Assembly: GCA_008501655.1 (NCBI GenBank)
Contig: QQUK01000149.1
Coordinates: 1 to 5,819 of the forward strand
Direction: 5' to 3'
From: Calditrichota bacterium
GTDB taxonomy: Bacteria; Zixibacteria; MSB-5A5; GN15; FEB-12
DNA length: 5,819 nucleotides
Shown: positions 1 through 5,473 of the stretch, one piece after another
Layout: every line of letters begins with the position of its first letter
Numbering within the stretch: position 1 is the first letter of the stretch
The notes under the pieces: model-generated
The model's database searches: none
What the model was told of the DNA's origin: nothing
The model's input: the letters and a program-made list of their open reading frames with translations, nothing else
Translations under genes and position numbers: made by a program

Positions 1-1400
1 CAATTCAGGGTCAGTTTGAAACTGTCAACATATACTATGATGGTTCTTCCAAGCAGATCGGTGGATTTGACCTGTTGATTGCTTATGACCAGACCGCATT
101 GACCGTCGGTGAAGTCCGACCCGGTTCAATATTCACAAACTGCGGCTGGGAATATTTTACCTATCGATTTGGCGCTGATGGAAACTGTAACAGCGGTTGC
201 CCATCCGGAATTCTTCGGATAATCGGAATCGCTGAAACAAACAACGGCGGATATCATCCGACCTGTTTCCTGACGAACTCAATTGGTGATTTAGCTCAAA
301 TAGACTTCCTGGTAACCAACGACCGAACTCTTGAATGTCAGTATGCACCGGTCGAATTCTTCTGGATGGATTGCGGTGATAATACCTTATCATCAGTTCT
401 TGGTGATACTCTCTGGATGTCCCGTGATATCTATTCATTCGAATATGCCAACATTACTAATAACAATTATGGATTCCCGGGATTCTACGGGGCTCACGAA
501 GATTGTATGATTGGCGGCGGTGAACCGGGTAAAATGCCGATTCGTTGTGTTGATTTCACTAATGGCGGTGTTGATATCGTTTGTGCTGACTCTATTGATG
601 CTGTCGGTGATATAAACTTAAACGAAGTTGCTTACGAAATCGCCGATGCAGTTCTTTATTCAAACTACTTTGTTTACGGACTTTCGGTCTTCACGGTTAA
701 TATCGAAGGACAGATTGCTGCATCCGATGTCAATAAAGACGGTATTGCTCTTTCAGTTGCCGATCTTGTTTACTTAATCAGAGTCATTGTTGGTGATGCA
801 CCGCAATACCCAAAACCTGTTGCCGGCTATACGCCAACAGCTGAGTTTGCACTCCAGTCCGGAATGCTCTCGGTTGTTGAGACTACTGAAAAAATCGGTG
901 CGATATCATTCTTAATCGAAGGAGATGTCAAGCCTGAGTTAACTGAGTCATCAAAACATATGGACCTTCGTTATAACTTTGACGGAGAAAACACCCGAGC
1001 GATTGTCTTTGCCTTAAACGGTCAGTCTTATCTGTCCGAAGGTGAAGTCCTCAAACTCAATAGCGTCAAAGAGATTAAAGAGATTTCAGTCGGCTCCTAC
1101 GATGGTCTTATGATGACTGCTAAACTTGAAAATTTGCCGGATAGATTCGAGCTCTACCAGAACTATCCGAATCCGTTTAACCCGACAACCACAATTCGAT
1201 TCTCACTACCGGTAAAAGGTGAGTACGAATTGGTTATATACAATGTATTAGGGCAGACCGTCGAATCGCATAAAGAAAATTCAGATGCGGGATATATAGA
1301 ATTTGAGTGGGATGCCTCGAAATATGCCTCCGGGGTATATTTCTATCGTCTGAGGGCTGGAAGTTTCAGTGACACCAAGAAAATGGTATTGCTTAAGTAG
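1..1400 (+). CDS. Secreted cohesin-like/dockerin protein with type IX sorting domain, 5' truncated
   Basis: The frame is open to the left edge (first whole codon at base 3), so the true start lies outside the window; 465 residues are visible. Residues about 20-120 look cohesin-like (a GGFDLLIAYD stretch followed by a Cys-rich part; nine cysteines between residues 47 and 194). Two dockerin-type half-repeats follow: a weak one at 203-215 and a good one at 242-254, with a DVNKDG calcium-loop pattern and then a helix. After a beta-rich linker, residues 378-465 form a C-terminal type IX secretion sorting domain: YPNPFNP at 388-394, a YNVLGQ core, GVYFYRL, and a KKMVLLK end. In families with this domain it directs passage across the outer membrane and is usually cleaved. 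I infer an extracellular or surface-attached protein; its ligand or activity is unknown. The domain could also belong to the related FlgD-Ig-like class. A terminator follows 24 bases after the stop. Confidence 0.85.
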   Translation, partial: IQGQFETVNIYYDGSSKQIGGFDLLIAYDQTALTVGEVRPGSIFTNCGWEYFTYRFGADGNCNSGCPSGILRIIGIAETNNGGYHPTCFLTNSIGDLAQIDFLVTNDRTLECQYAPVEFFWMDCGDNTLSSVLGDTLWMSRDIYSFEYANITNNNYGFPGFYGAHEDCMIGGGEPGKMPIRCVDFTNGGVDIVCADSIDAVGDINLNEVAYEIADAVLYSNYFVYGLSVFTVNIEGQIAASDVNKDGIALSVADLVYLIRVIVGDAPQYPKPVAGYTPTAEFALQSGMLSVVETTEKIGAISFLIEGDVKPELTESSKHMDLRYNFDGENTRAIVFALNGQSYLSEGEVLKLNSVKEIKEISVGSYDGLMMTAKLENLPDRFELYQNYPNPFNPTTTIRFSLPVKGEYELVIYNVLGQTVESHKENSDAGYIEFEWDASKYASGVYFYRLRAGSFSDTKKMVLLK

Positions 1401-1423
1401 CTATCCAGTTTTCCGCAACAAAA

Positions 1424-1460
1424 GCCCGTTCGTTTTCTACCCGAACGGGTTTTTTATTTG
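1424..1460 (+). terminator. Intrinsic terminator shared by convergent genes
   Basis: The 8-base arms CCCGTTCG (1425-1432) and CGAACGGG (1442-1449) enclose a 9-base loop and are followed by a T run (1450-1455, then ATTT). This is a textbook Rho-independent terminator for the secreted-protein gene on the plus strand. Read on the minus strand the same stem is followed by CTTTTGTTG, so it probably also ends the convergent smr transcript, whose stop codon (1454-1456) lies inside the plus-strand T tract. Confidence 0.9.
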
Positions 1461-1732
1461 CATAAATCGACAACCGTCGCACCCCAGCTTCCGCCGGACC
1501 CGCCTTCGTGTTTATATGATTTTACATTGGGATGATTATGAAGAAGTGCATGTACAATCTCTCGCTTGACCCCTTTCCCCTTACCATGAACTATGCGAAT
1601 CTGGAAGATTTCCTTTTCAAGGCAGACTTTGATGTATTCTAAGACAACATCTTTGGTCTCTTTCGGTTGAAAGAAATGCAGGTCGAGAGTTCCATCTATC
1701 GGATATTCAATTGGTTCGTTATTATCGCACAT
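1454..1732 (-). CDS. Stand-alone Smr-domain protein
   Basis: The 92-residue product is almost entirely one Smr (small MutS-related) domain. Visible hallmarks are LDLH at residues 16-19, the HGKGKG motif at 49-54 and the glycine-rich GGSGGSWGAT at 77-86, followed by a terminal VVDL strand. Family members bind or cleave nucleic acid; in MutS2 and SmrB-like proteins the domain acts on collided ribosomes or stalled mRNA. I chose ATG at 1732. The upstream ATG at 1771 would add 13 codons lying inside a palindromic repeat and promoter, with no resemblance to the family. No Shine-Dalgarno is seen before 1732, which fits a near-leaderless message from the promoter at 1743-1771. The next gene upstream on this strand is an RqcH-type ribosome-rescue factor, separated by about 400 bases of hairpins. 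The substrate of this protein is unknown. Confidence 0.88.
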   Translation of the reverse strand: MCDNNEPIEYPIDGTLDLHFFQPKETKDVVLEYIKVCLEKEIFQIRIVHGKGKGVKREIVHALLHNHPNVKSYKHEGGSGGSWGATVVDLCK

Positions 1733-1742
1733 GGTAAATATA

Positions 1743-1771
1743 ATTGTAGTGACAGGGCATTGCCCTGTCAA
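1743..1771 (-). promoter_or_regulatory. Sigma-70-type promoter for the smr gene, built into a palindrome
   Basis: On the minus strand TTGACA (1771-1766) is separated by exactly 17 bases from TACAAT (1748-1743). The -35 box is a perfect consensus match and the -10 box has five of six bases. The expected start of transcription, about 1736, is only a few bases before the ATG at 1732. The -35 box and almost the whole spacer are the arms of the hairpin at 1750-1770. The match is read directly; activity is inferred. Confidence 0.6.
1750..1770. repeat. Palindrome 1 (REP-like hairpin)
   Basis: Perfect 10-base arms TGACAGGGCA and TGCCCTGTCA flank a single central base. It is the closest of the cluster to the smr start and overlaps its predicted promoter. 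There is no T tract on either side, so it is not a terminator. Confidence 0.85.
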
Positions 1772-1810
1772 GTTCGTAGGTCAGGAGCATTAGACATTTT
1801 GGAATAGTGC

Positions 1811-1831
1811 TGTCAGGCGTCTTGCCTGACA
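1811..1831. repeat. Palindrome 2 (REP-like hairpin)
   Basis: The arms TGTCAGGC (1811-1818) and GCCTGACA (1824-1831) enclose the loop GTCTT. It carries the same outer TGTC/GACA ends and the TCTTG centre seen in its neighbours, but the inner stem bases differ. Confidence 0.8.
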
Positions 1832-1837
1832 AATGAG

Positions 1838-1869
1838 TAGGTCGGAAGTCTTGACTTCCGACAGAAGAA
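1838..1869. repeat. Palindrome 3, with flanks shared by a second copy
   Basis: After TAG, the 10-base arms GTCGGAAGTC (1841-1850) and GACTTCCGAC (1853-1862) enclose a TT loop. The trailing AGAAGAA is included because the whole block recurs, degraded, at 2042-2073, which suggests the repeat unit is longer than the hairpin. Confidence 0.8.
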
Positions 1870-1899
1870 ACAGGGCTATGCTCCTGACAGATTTAGTAG

Positions 1900-1951
1900 G
1901 TCGGGTTCCGTTGTATTGAACTCGGTAGAGTTCAATGTCGAGAAACCCGAC
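1900..1951. repeat. Palindrome 4, two-tier hairpin
   Basis: The outer arms GTCGGGTT (1900-1907) and AACCCGAC (1944-1951) enclose an inner perfect hairpin, ATTGAACTC (1915-1923) with GAGTTCAAT (1928-1936) around the loop GGTA. It is preceded by GTAG (1897-1900 region), as are the neighbouring elements. The product would be a long, interrupted stem. Confidence 0.75.
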
Positions 1952-2041
1952 AATAACCGGCAACGGGAACGTCTGCCTTGCACATTACGTAAAGACAGTT
2001 TGCGAACTGCTTCTCCAGAAACAAATTCCACATAATTTGAC

Positions 2042-2073
2042 TAGATCGGAAGTTTTGACTTACATTAGAAGAA
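2042..2073. repeat. Decayed second copy of palindrome 3
   Basis: Aligned with 1838-1869 the block keeps TAG, TCGGAAGT, TTGACTT and AGAAGAA but has several changes in the right arm, so the stem no longer pairs well. This is direct evidence that the unit is a repeated sequence that has been copied and is degenerating. Confidence 0.65.
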
Positions 2074-2097
2074 TAGAAACCCACTGCAAGCAGTGGG
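2066..2097 (-). terminator. Possible terminator of the rqcH-type gene
   Basis: Read on the minus strand, the 8-base hairpin 2097-2080 is followed by TTTCTATTCTTCT, a T-rich but interrupted tail. It is the first stable stem after the stop at 2141. The tail is weaker than in the other two terminators here, so this may be only a repeat element that happens to work as an end site. Confidence 0.4.
2080..2097. repeat. Palindrome 5 (REP-like hairpin)
   Basis: Perfect 8-base arms CCCACTGC (2080-2087) and GCAGTGGG (2090-2097) enclose an AA loop, followed by CTACCC. It lies 44 bases beyond the stop of the rqcH-type gene on the minus strand. Confidence 0.85.
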
Positions 2098-2140
2098 CTA
2101 CCCTGATATCAAATATTCTACTGGGTCATCATGGCACATT

Positions 2141-3826
2141 TCATTTCGGTTCTTTCGGTTCAACCATAACCGACTTCTCCCGTTCCACCGTCACCAATCC
2201 TGCTTTTGCCTTGCGTGGTTTGCGGACATATTTCCGTTCAGTATAAATGACCGGTACCATCGTATCATTGCGCGCTTTACTGTGAAACGCTGCCACCGCT
2301 GCAGTTTCGGCTATCTCCTGTTTTGACGGTTCGAAATTTTTGTTTGGAAACTTCATGACAACATGCGAACCCGGGCATTGCTGGGCATGAAACCAGAGTT
2401 CATACGGCTTGGCAAAATCAAACGTCGTTCTATCATTATCAGCCCCATCACGACCAATAAATATCGTCAGGCCGGTCGAAAGCTGATATTCCCGATACGG
2501 CAGACGTTCCGCTTGAATCGATTTGCTTTGTTCCTTAGGTAAAATAGCCTTGATTTCCGAAGAGAACTTCTCTTTGGCGTTCTGGAAATGTGTTGCAAGC
2601 TCCCCGGCTATCTCTTCCAGAGATTTTATCTCGTCTTTGGTAATTGCAAGTCGTCGTTTAAGAAGCTCAAGTCCTTCGCGCCCTTTGCGGTGTTTTTTAA
2701 AATATTGTTCGACATTTTCATGGGGAGTTATCGAATCATTGAGACTGATTTCAATCTCATCAAGTGAATCAACAAAAGAGTTTTCGACTTTTATTGATGT
2801 CATCCCTTTTTTTATTTTTGAAAAATTAATCTGAAGCAAGTCACCATACAATTTATAAATCTCATAATCTTCCGCCTGCGATATATCCGACTCAATATTG
2901 ACTTTCCGTTTCTCAAGTTTTTTTATCGCTTTTTTAACCGCATCGCGGATGACTTTCTCCTCGTCGAAAGTCTCAATTTTTTCAGACTTCCGTTCGGTCA
3001 TCTCTTTGACGGCAAGGGAAAGTGATTTGAATTTTTCCGGCTGTTTATCAACCGATGCCAGCTTAAACGGATACGCTTCAAAAACACCCTTTACCTGATA
3101 GAGATAGCCGACATCAAACCGCTTAAACAGCTGTAGGAGTTCTGAAATTGTTTTTACGATTGTTGGAGCATTTTCATCATCAAACGAGTCGTCAGCAAAA
3201 CCAGCCCGATGCAGAACTTCTTTTGCAAGAGTCAGATTAAACCCGGAGACATACCGCTCCAGTAGATAAACCGGTGCAAGATCTTCCTTTTCCTTTTGTC
3301 TGGCAACGAGCTGTTCAGCAGTGATTGTCAGTGGGTCAAGCCTGTCCTGTGCCGGAGGAGTTTCGTATCTGTCACCTGTTTTGAAATCTTTTTTTCGCAG
3401 GGTAGCTTTTCGGGAGTATGCAGCATCAAGATGCCAGAGATTTCCGTTTGGTCCGATTGCCTCGATTATCAGATAAGATTTTTTCTTATTTTTCTCAAAA
3501 GTGATTTCGATAAACCGGTCAAAACCGAGCTGTTTGATATCTGAGATGACCTCTCCTTCAAGCCCGAAAATCGGCCACGGTTTCTCACGGGTGGTCAGTT
3601 CAATCTTTGATGGCGGTATCAGAAAAACCCCTGATTTGGTCGGATGGTAGAGGAATCCGAGAGCTAACCGCTTTTTCCCCTTGATGATAAGATATGCGGT
3701 TCGTTCCTTTTTATAAAACTCGGTGGCGACAATTTTTCCGCCCTGAATCTCATTTTTTAGTTCAGCAATCAGTGATATGATGTGAAATGAAGTCTGCATG
3801 CGGGCAATATAAGGAGTTTTCGACAT
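2141..3826 (-). CDS. rqcH: RqcH/NFACT-family ribosome quality control protein
   Basis: The 561-residue product has the full layout of the family. An NFACT-N (FbpA-like) domain (about 10-270) carries the DR pair at D103-R104 in GFDRFIEI, the position needed for alanine tailing in Bacillus RqcH. A coiled-coil, charged middle (about 285-430) includes EIYKLYGDLLQINFSKIKKG-like sequence (322-341). The C-terminal NFACT-R domain (about 442-561) has ELWFHAQQCPGSHVV (476-490) and YVRKPRKAKAGLV (533-545). Known homologues bind 50S subunits holding a stalled peptidyl-tRNA and add C-terminal alanines that mark the chain for degradation; older names call it fibronectin-binding protein A. The ATG at 3826 is used; ATG at 3799 (residue 10, MQTSFHII) fits the usual family N-terminus equally well. 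Neither start has a clear Shine-Dalgarno. The length is normal and the gene looks intact. Confidence 0.93.
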   Translation of the reverse strand: MSKTPYIARMQTSFHIISLIAELKNEIQGGKIVATEFYKKERTAYLIIKGKKRLALGFLYHPTKSGVFLIPPSKIELTTREKPWPIFGLEGEVISDIKQLGFDRFIEITFEKNKKKSYLIIEAIGPNGNLWHLDAAYSRKATLRKKDFKTGDRYETPPAQDRLDPLTITAEQLVARQKEKEDLAPVYLLERYVSGFNLTLAKEVLHRAGFADDSFDDENAPTIVKTISELLQLFKRFDVGYLYQVKGVFEAYPFKLASVDKQPEKFKSLSLAVKEMTERKSEKIETFDEEKVIRDAVKKAIKKLEKRKVNIESDISQAEDYEIYKLYGDLLQINFSKIKKGMTSIKVENSFVDSLDEIEISLNDSITPHENVEQYFKKHRKGREGLELLKRRLAITKDEIKSLEEIAGELATHFQNAKEKFSSEIKAILPKEQSKSIQAERLPYREYQLSTGLTIFIGRDGADNDRTTFDFAKPYELWFHAQQCPGSHVVMKFPNKNFEPSKQEIAETAAVAAFHSKARNDTMVPVIYTERKYVRKPRKAKAGLVTVEREKSVMVEPKEPK

Positions 3827-3854
3827 TAAAAAAGTTTAATTTCAACTGTACTGA

Positions 3855-3863
3855 AGTATATCA
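3855..3863 (-). promoter_or_regulatory. Extended -10 promoter element for rqcH
   Basis: The minus strand reads TGATATACT: a TGn extension followed by TATACT, five of six bases of the -10 consensus. The best -35 candidate 16-17 bases upstream (TTCGAA region) is poor, as is common for extended -10 promoters. The predicted start is about 3848, giving a leader of about 20 bases to the ATG at 3826. Confidence 0.4.
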
Positions 3864-3971
3864 CACTCCAAATAATTTCGAACATTTTGGATAGCTGAAG
3901 CGTATATATGGTAGACCCTATTGGGTGGGGATGCAAGAGGGATCTTACAGACTCTATGTGTATTATTGATT

Positions 3972-4004
3972 AAAACGGTGTTGTATGGATGCAACACCGT
4001 TTTT
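3972..4004 (-). terminator. Intrinsic terminator after the CPCC-protein gene
   Basis: The 12-base arms AAAACGGTGTTG (3972-3983) and CAACACCGTTTT (3992-4003) enclose an 8-base loop. On the minus strand, CGGTGTTG...CAACACCG is followed by TTTTAATC, starting 19 bases after the stop at 4023. On the plus strand five T follow, so the structure can work in both directions. Confidence 0.85.
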
Positions 4005-4022
4005 GTGTTACATCGTTTCTCG

Positions 4023-4475
4023 CTATCTAAAATTATCCAATAAATATTTTATCTCTTTCCATCTTTTAACAGGTTTCGTACTACTTGACCCTTTTCCTTC
4101 CATAAATTGAAAAAGTAACTCAATTATCTCTTTTTTCTTCTCTAATTTTTTGAAATGAGAATTTATCACTGCTTCATTTTCATCAGGGTTTAAATTATAC
4201 ATGAGAAAGTGTTTGTCAAAATTATCTCTCGCAACTGTTAATGAGTATGAGTAATTTGGTCCACCTCGCACATCATCAGCATCATTATCATCTTGTCCAT
4301 CATCTTCCCACCAACAAAGTGAACATATATCCCAAACGATTCTTTCTTCAAGCGTAGGAAAACCACAACATGGACAAGTATACAATCGTTGAATTCGGCT
4401 TTCTTTCATTTTCATTGAGTTTATCTCAAAGAAATTGTCATACCATTTACGTCTCTGTTCCAAAGTATATTGCAC
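4023..4475 (-). CDS. CPCC-family cysteine-rich (zinc-ribbon-like) protein
   Basis: The 150-residue product matches the Cys-rich CPCC family. CPCC is at residues 34-37, followed by GFPTLEE and WDICSLCWWEDDGQ (C51 and C54 giving a second CxxC), then an acidic stretch and GGPN (71-74) leading into SLTVARDNF. The two cysteine pairs probably hold one zinc ion. The C-terminal part (from about 95) is charged and helical. The biochemical role of the family is not established to my knowledge. The GTG at 4475 is the start: an in-frame TGA lies directly upstream (4476-4478) and a good ribosome binding site (AGAGGA) sits 4 bases before it. The gene is A+T-rich compared with the genes to its left, has its own likely promoter and terminator, and is therefore probably a single-gene unit, possibly acquired. 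Confidence 0.85.
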   Translation of the reverse strand: MQYTLEQRRKWYDNFFEINSMKMKESRIQRLYTCPCCGFPTLEERIVWDICSLCWWEDDGQDDNDADDVRGGPNYSYSLTVARDNFDKHFLMYNLNPDENEAVINSHFKKLEKKKEIIELLFQFMEGKGSSSTKPVKRWKEIKYLLDNFR

Positions 4476-4479
4476 TCAA

Positions 4480-4485
4480 TCCTCT
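4480..4485 (-). promoter_or_regulatory. Ribosome binding site deciding a GTG start
   Basis: The minus strand reads AGAGGA, then four bases (TTGA), then GTG at 4475. The site supports GTG over the internal ATG at residue 21. Confidence 0.7.
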
Positions 4486-4503
4486 AAATAATATCAATAG
4501 TAG

Positions 4504-4526
4504 GGCAGGATCCCTGTGATCCTGCC
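4504..4526. repeat. REP-like palindrome in the leader of the CPCC gene
   Basis: The 9-base arms GGCAGGATC (4504-4512) and GATCCTGCC (4518-4526) enclose CCTGT; it is preceded by TAG and followed by GA, as in the 1750-2097 cluster. There is no T tract. If the promoter at 4563-4591 is used, this hairpin is transcribed in the untranslated leader 20-odd bases before the ribosome binding site. Confidence 0.8.
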
Positions 4527-4562
4527 GAATCATATTGTCAGATGAAGATGCATGACAGCACA

Positions 4563-4591
4563 AATATAATTACTTGAATCTAACTTAACAA
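4563..4591 (-). promoter_or_regulatory. Likely sigma-70-type promoter of the CPCC gene
   Basis: On the minus strand TTGTTA (4591-4586) and TATATT (4568-4563) are separated by 17 bases. This is four and five of six consensus positions. Predicted start about 4556, giving a leader of about 80 bases. It begins right after the stop of the upstream regulator gene (4600), suggesting separate transcription. Confidence 0.45.
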
Positions 4592-4599
4592 GTTATCAT

Positions 4600-5196
4600 C
4601 TATACAATAAAATCTATCTTTTTCACATCCTGTAACTCGATATTTATATTTTTATTCTCTAAATCCTGAAGCAGCCAGATATTTTCAAATACCAGATTCG
4701 GTGAATTAACTTTGATAACATTACTCTCCAAATAATTCCAGATTAACAATGAAGTTTTAAACTCGATGGCATATTCTAAAATGACATAGTGCAGTTTTTT
4801 ATAAAATTCCTCGAATGAAACCGAAGAGGTAATCCGGTCAATAAGGTTTTCAAGTATTGTTTTGGATTCTTTTTTTAAGTTTGTTTTCATTTTCATAAAA
4901 ATCTCTTTAAATACAGTCTCCCCTTCCTGATGAAGCATAAAAAATACCGTAGGAGCCGTCAGATATACCTCTTCGATAGCTGTTAATTTAGTGAAACTAA
5001 GAGTCCCTCCGGCTCTTAGTTTGTACCCCCTGTAATTTTTATCATAATAGATGGAAATATTGTGTGACGATAAGATATTCAGATATCGATATAACTGTCT
5101 TTTAGATATATCACATTCACGAGATAAATCCTGTAGTGATACATACGGTCTGTTTTCAAGCATCATCAATAATTGAAACATTTTTTCGATACCCAT
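4600..5196 (-). CDS. HTH regulator with degenerate, short WYL-like domain
   Basis: Residues 1-63 form a winged helix of the HTH_11/DeoR-YafY type: VSLQDLSRECDISKRQLYRYLNIL (19-42) is the helix-turn-helix and YYDKNYRGYKL (50-60) the wing. A helical linker (about 66-127) follows. The last part (about 131-198) has the outline of a WYL domain: an ILEYAIEFK helix/strand, SPNLVFENIWLL with W164-L165-L166 at the WYL position, and an IELQDVKKI end. The WCX extension that makes typical relatives about 300 residues long is missing, and key WYL residues are altered. WYL regulators sense ligands, sometimes nucleic acids, and bind DNA. The ATG at 5196 has only a weak GGAAAT ahead of it and starts 17 bases after the stop of the small exported-protein gene, so the two are probably one operon and translation may be coupled. 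The target genes are unknown. Confidence 0.75.
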   Translation of the reverse strand: MGIEKMFQLLMMLENRPYVSLQDLSRECDISKRQLYRYLNILSSHNISIYYDKNYRGYKLRAGGTLSFTKLTAIEEVYLTAPTVFFMLHQEGETVFKEIFMKMKTNLKKESKTILENLIDRITSSVSFEEFYKKLHYVILEYAIEFKTSLLIWNYLESNVIKVNSPNLVFENIWLLQDLENKNINIELQDVKKIDFIV

Positions 5197-5213
5197 TTTA
5201 TTTCCAATGTTTC

Positions 5214-5462
5214 TTATAGAACTATCAAGAAATATAGTGTTAATGTTATACTATCAATTAATGAGAATTCAGTCTGTGTTGTATCGGAATCAGTAGTTGT
5301 TGTATCAATAATGATCGAGTTATTCTGACCTGATGAATCAGGAGGTGGTGGTAAAGTACCAGATCCATCAGCAAGCAAGCTGAGAGGGAGGATTGATACA
5401 ATCATAACAAGAATTATGACACTCTTGATAGTGGCTGAATTGAACTTAGTTACATTTTGCAT
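5214..5462 (-). CDS. Small exported protein, unknown function
   Basis: The 82-residue product has a clear signal-peptide layout: lysines at 6 and 13, a hydrophobic core at about 14-30 and a likely cleavage after SLLA (residue 31). The predicted mature part of about 51 residues begins DGSGTLPPPPDSSGQ, continues through a Thr/Asp/Ser-rich stretch, and ends in a hydrophobic tail (about 67-82, SLIDSITLTLYFLIVL). There are no cysteines. The ribosome binding site is strong, which argues for a real gene despite the small size. I do not recognise an assigned family. It is the first gene of a probable operon with the WYL-like regulator 17 bases downstream, so it may be a signal, a sensor partner or a target of that regulator. 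A hydrophobic C-terminus could mean membrane retention rather than free release. Confidence 0.72.
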   Translation of the reverse strand: MQNVTKFNSATIKSVIILVMIVSILPLSLLADGSGTLPPPPDSSGQNNSIIIDTTTTDSDTTQTEFSLIDSITLTLYFLIVL

Positions 5463-5467
5463 ACTTA

Positions 5468-5473
5468 CTCCTT
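5468..5473 (-). promoter_or_regulatory. Strong ribosome binding site of the small exported protein
   Basis: The minus strand reads AAGGAG, then five bases (TAAGT), then ATG at 5462. It is the best Shine-Dalgarno in the window and fixes this start. Confidence 0.8.

Larger units (their letters stand above)
1780..1888. repeat. Split palindrome: 11-base arms 87 bases apart
   Basis: GTCAGGAGCAT (1780-1790) is the exact reverse complement of ATGCTCCTGAC (1878-1888). Two complete hairpins (1811-1831 and 1841-1862) lie between the arms. Just left of the right arm, ACAGGGC (1870-1876) matches the left arm of palindrome 1, so the right arm sits beside a piece of another element. This may be an original hairpin opened by nested insertion, or a recombined mosaic. 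Confidence 0.6.
1733..2140. other. Gene-free, hairpin-rich intergenic region
   Basis: About 400 bases between the smr and rqcH-type genes hold no coding frame I can support; open frames here are unrelated to known proteins and run through palindromes. The region contains at least five distinct hairpins, a split palindrome and a decayed duplicate. The stretch 1952-2041 has only a weak small stem (CAGTT TGCG AACTG, 1996-2009). Confidence 0.7.

Noticed and set aside
157..438. Minus-strand open frame inside the secreted-protein gene
   Set aside because: Antisense shadow with Arg/His-rich translation; the plus strand is clearly coding.
1369..1569. Plus-strand open frame over the terminator and smr end
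   Set aside because: It crosses an intrinsic terminator and is antisense to a recognisable Smr domain.
1733..1771. Extension of the Smr protein to the ATG at 1771
   Set aside because: The added 13 codons run through the palindrome and promoter, have no Shine-Dalgarno, and do not resemble family members.
1750..2097. CRISPR array
   Set aside because: The repeats are palindromes with differing stems, irregular spacing and no uniform spacers or cas genes.
1935..2246. Plus-strand open frame of about 100 codons
   Set aside because: It runs through palindromes and then antisense to the end of rqcH; no recognisable domain and no ribosome binding site.
2093..3544. Several plus-strand open frames inside rqcH
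   Set aside because: They are antisense to a full-length, well-conserved gene and have low-complexity translations.
3890..3970. tRNA gene between rqcH and the CPCC gene
   Set aside because: GGTAGACCC looked suggestive, but no cloverleaf, T-arm GTTCGA or acceptor stem can be formed.
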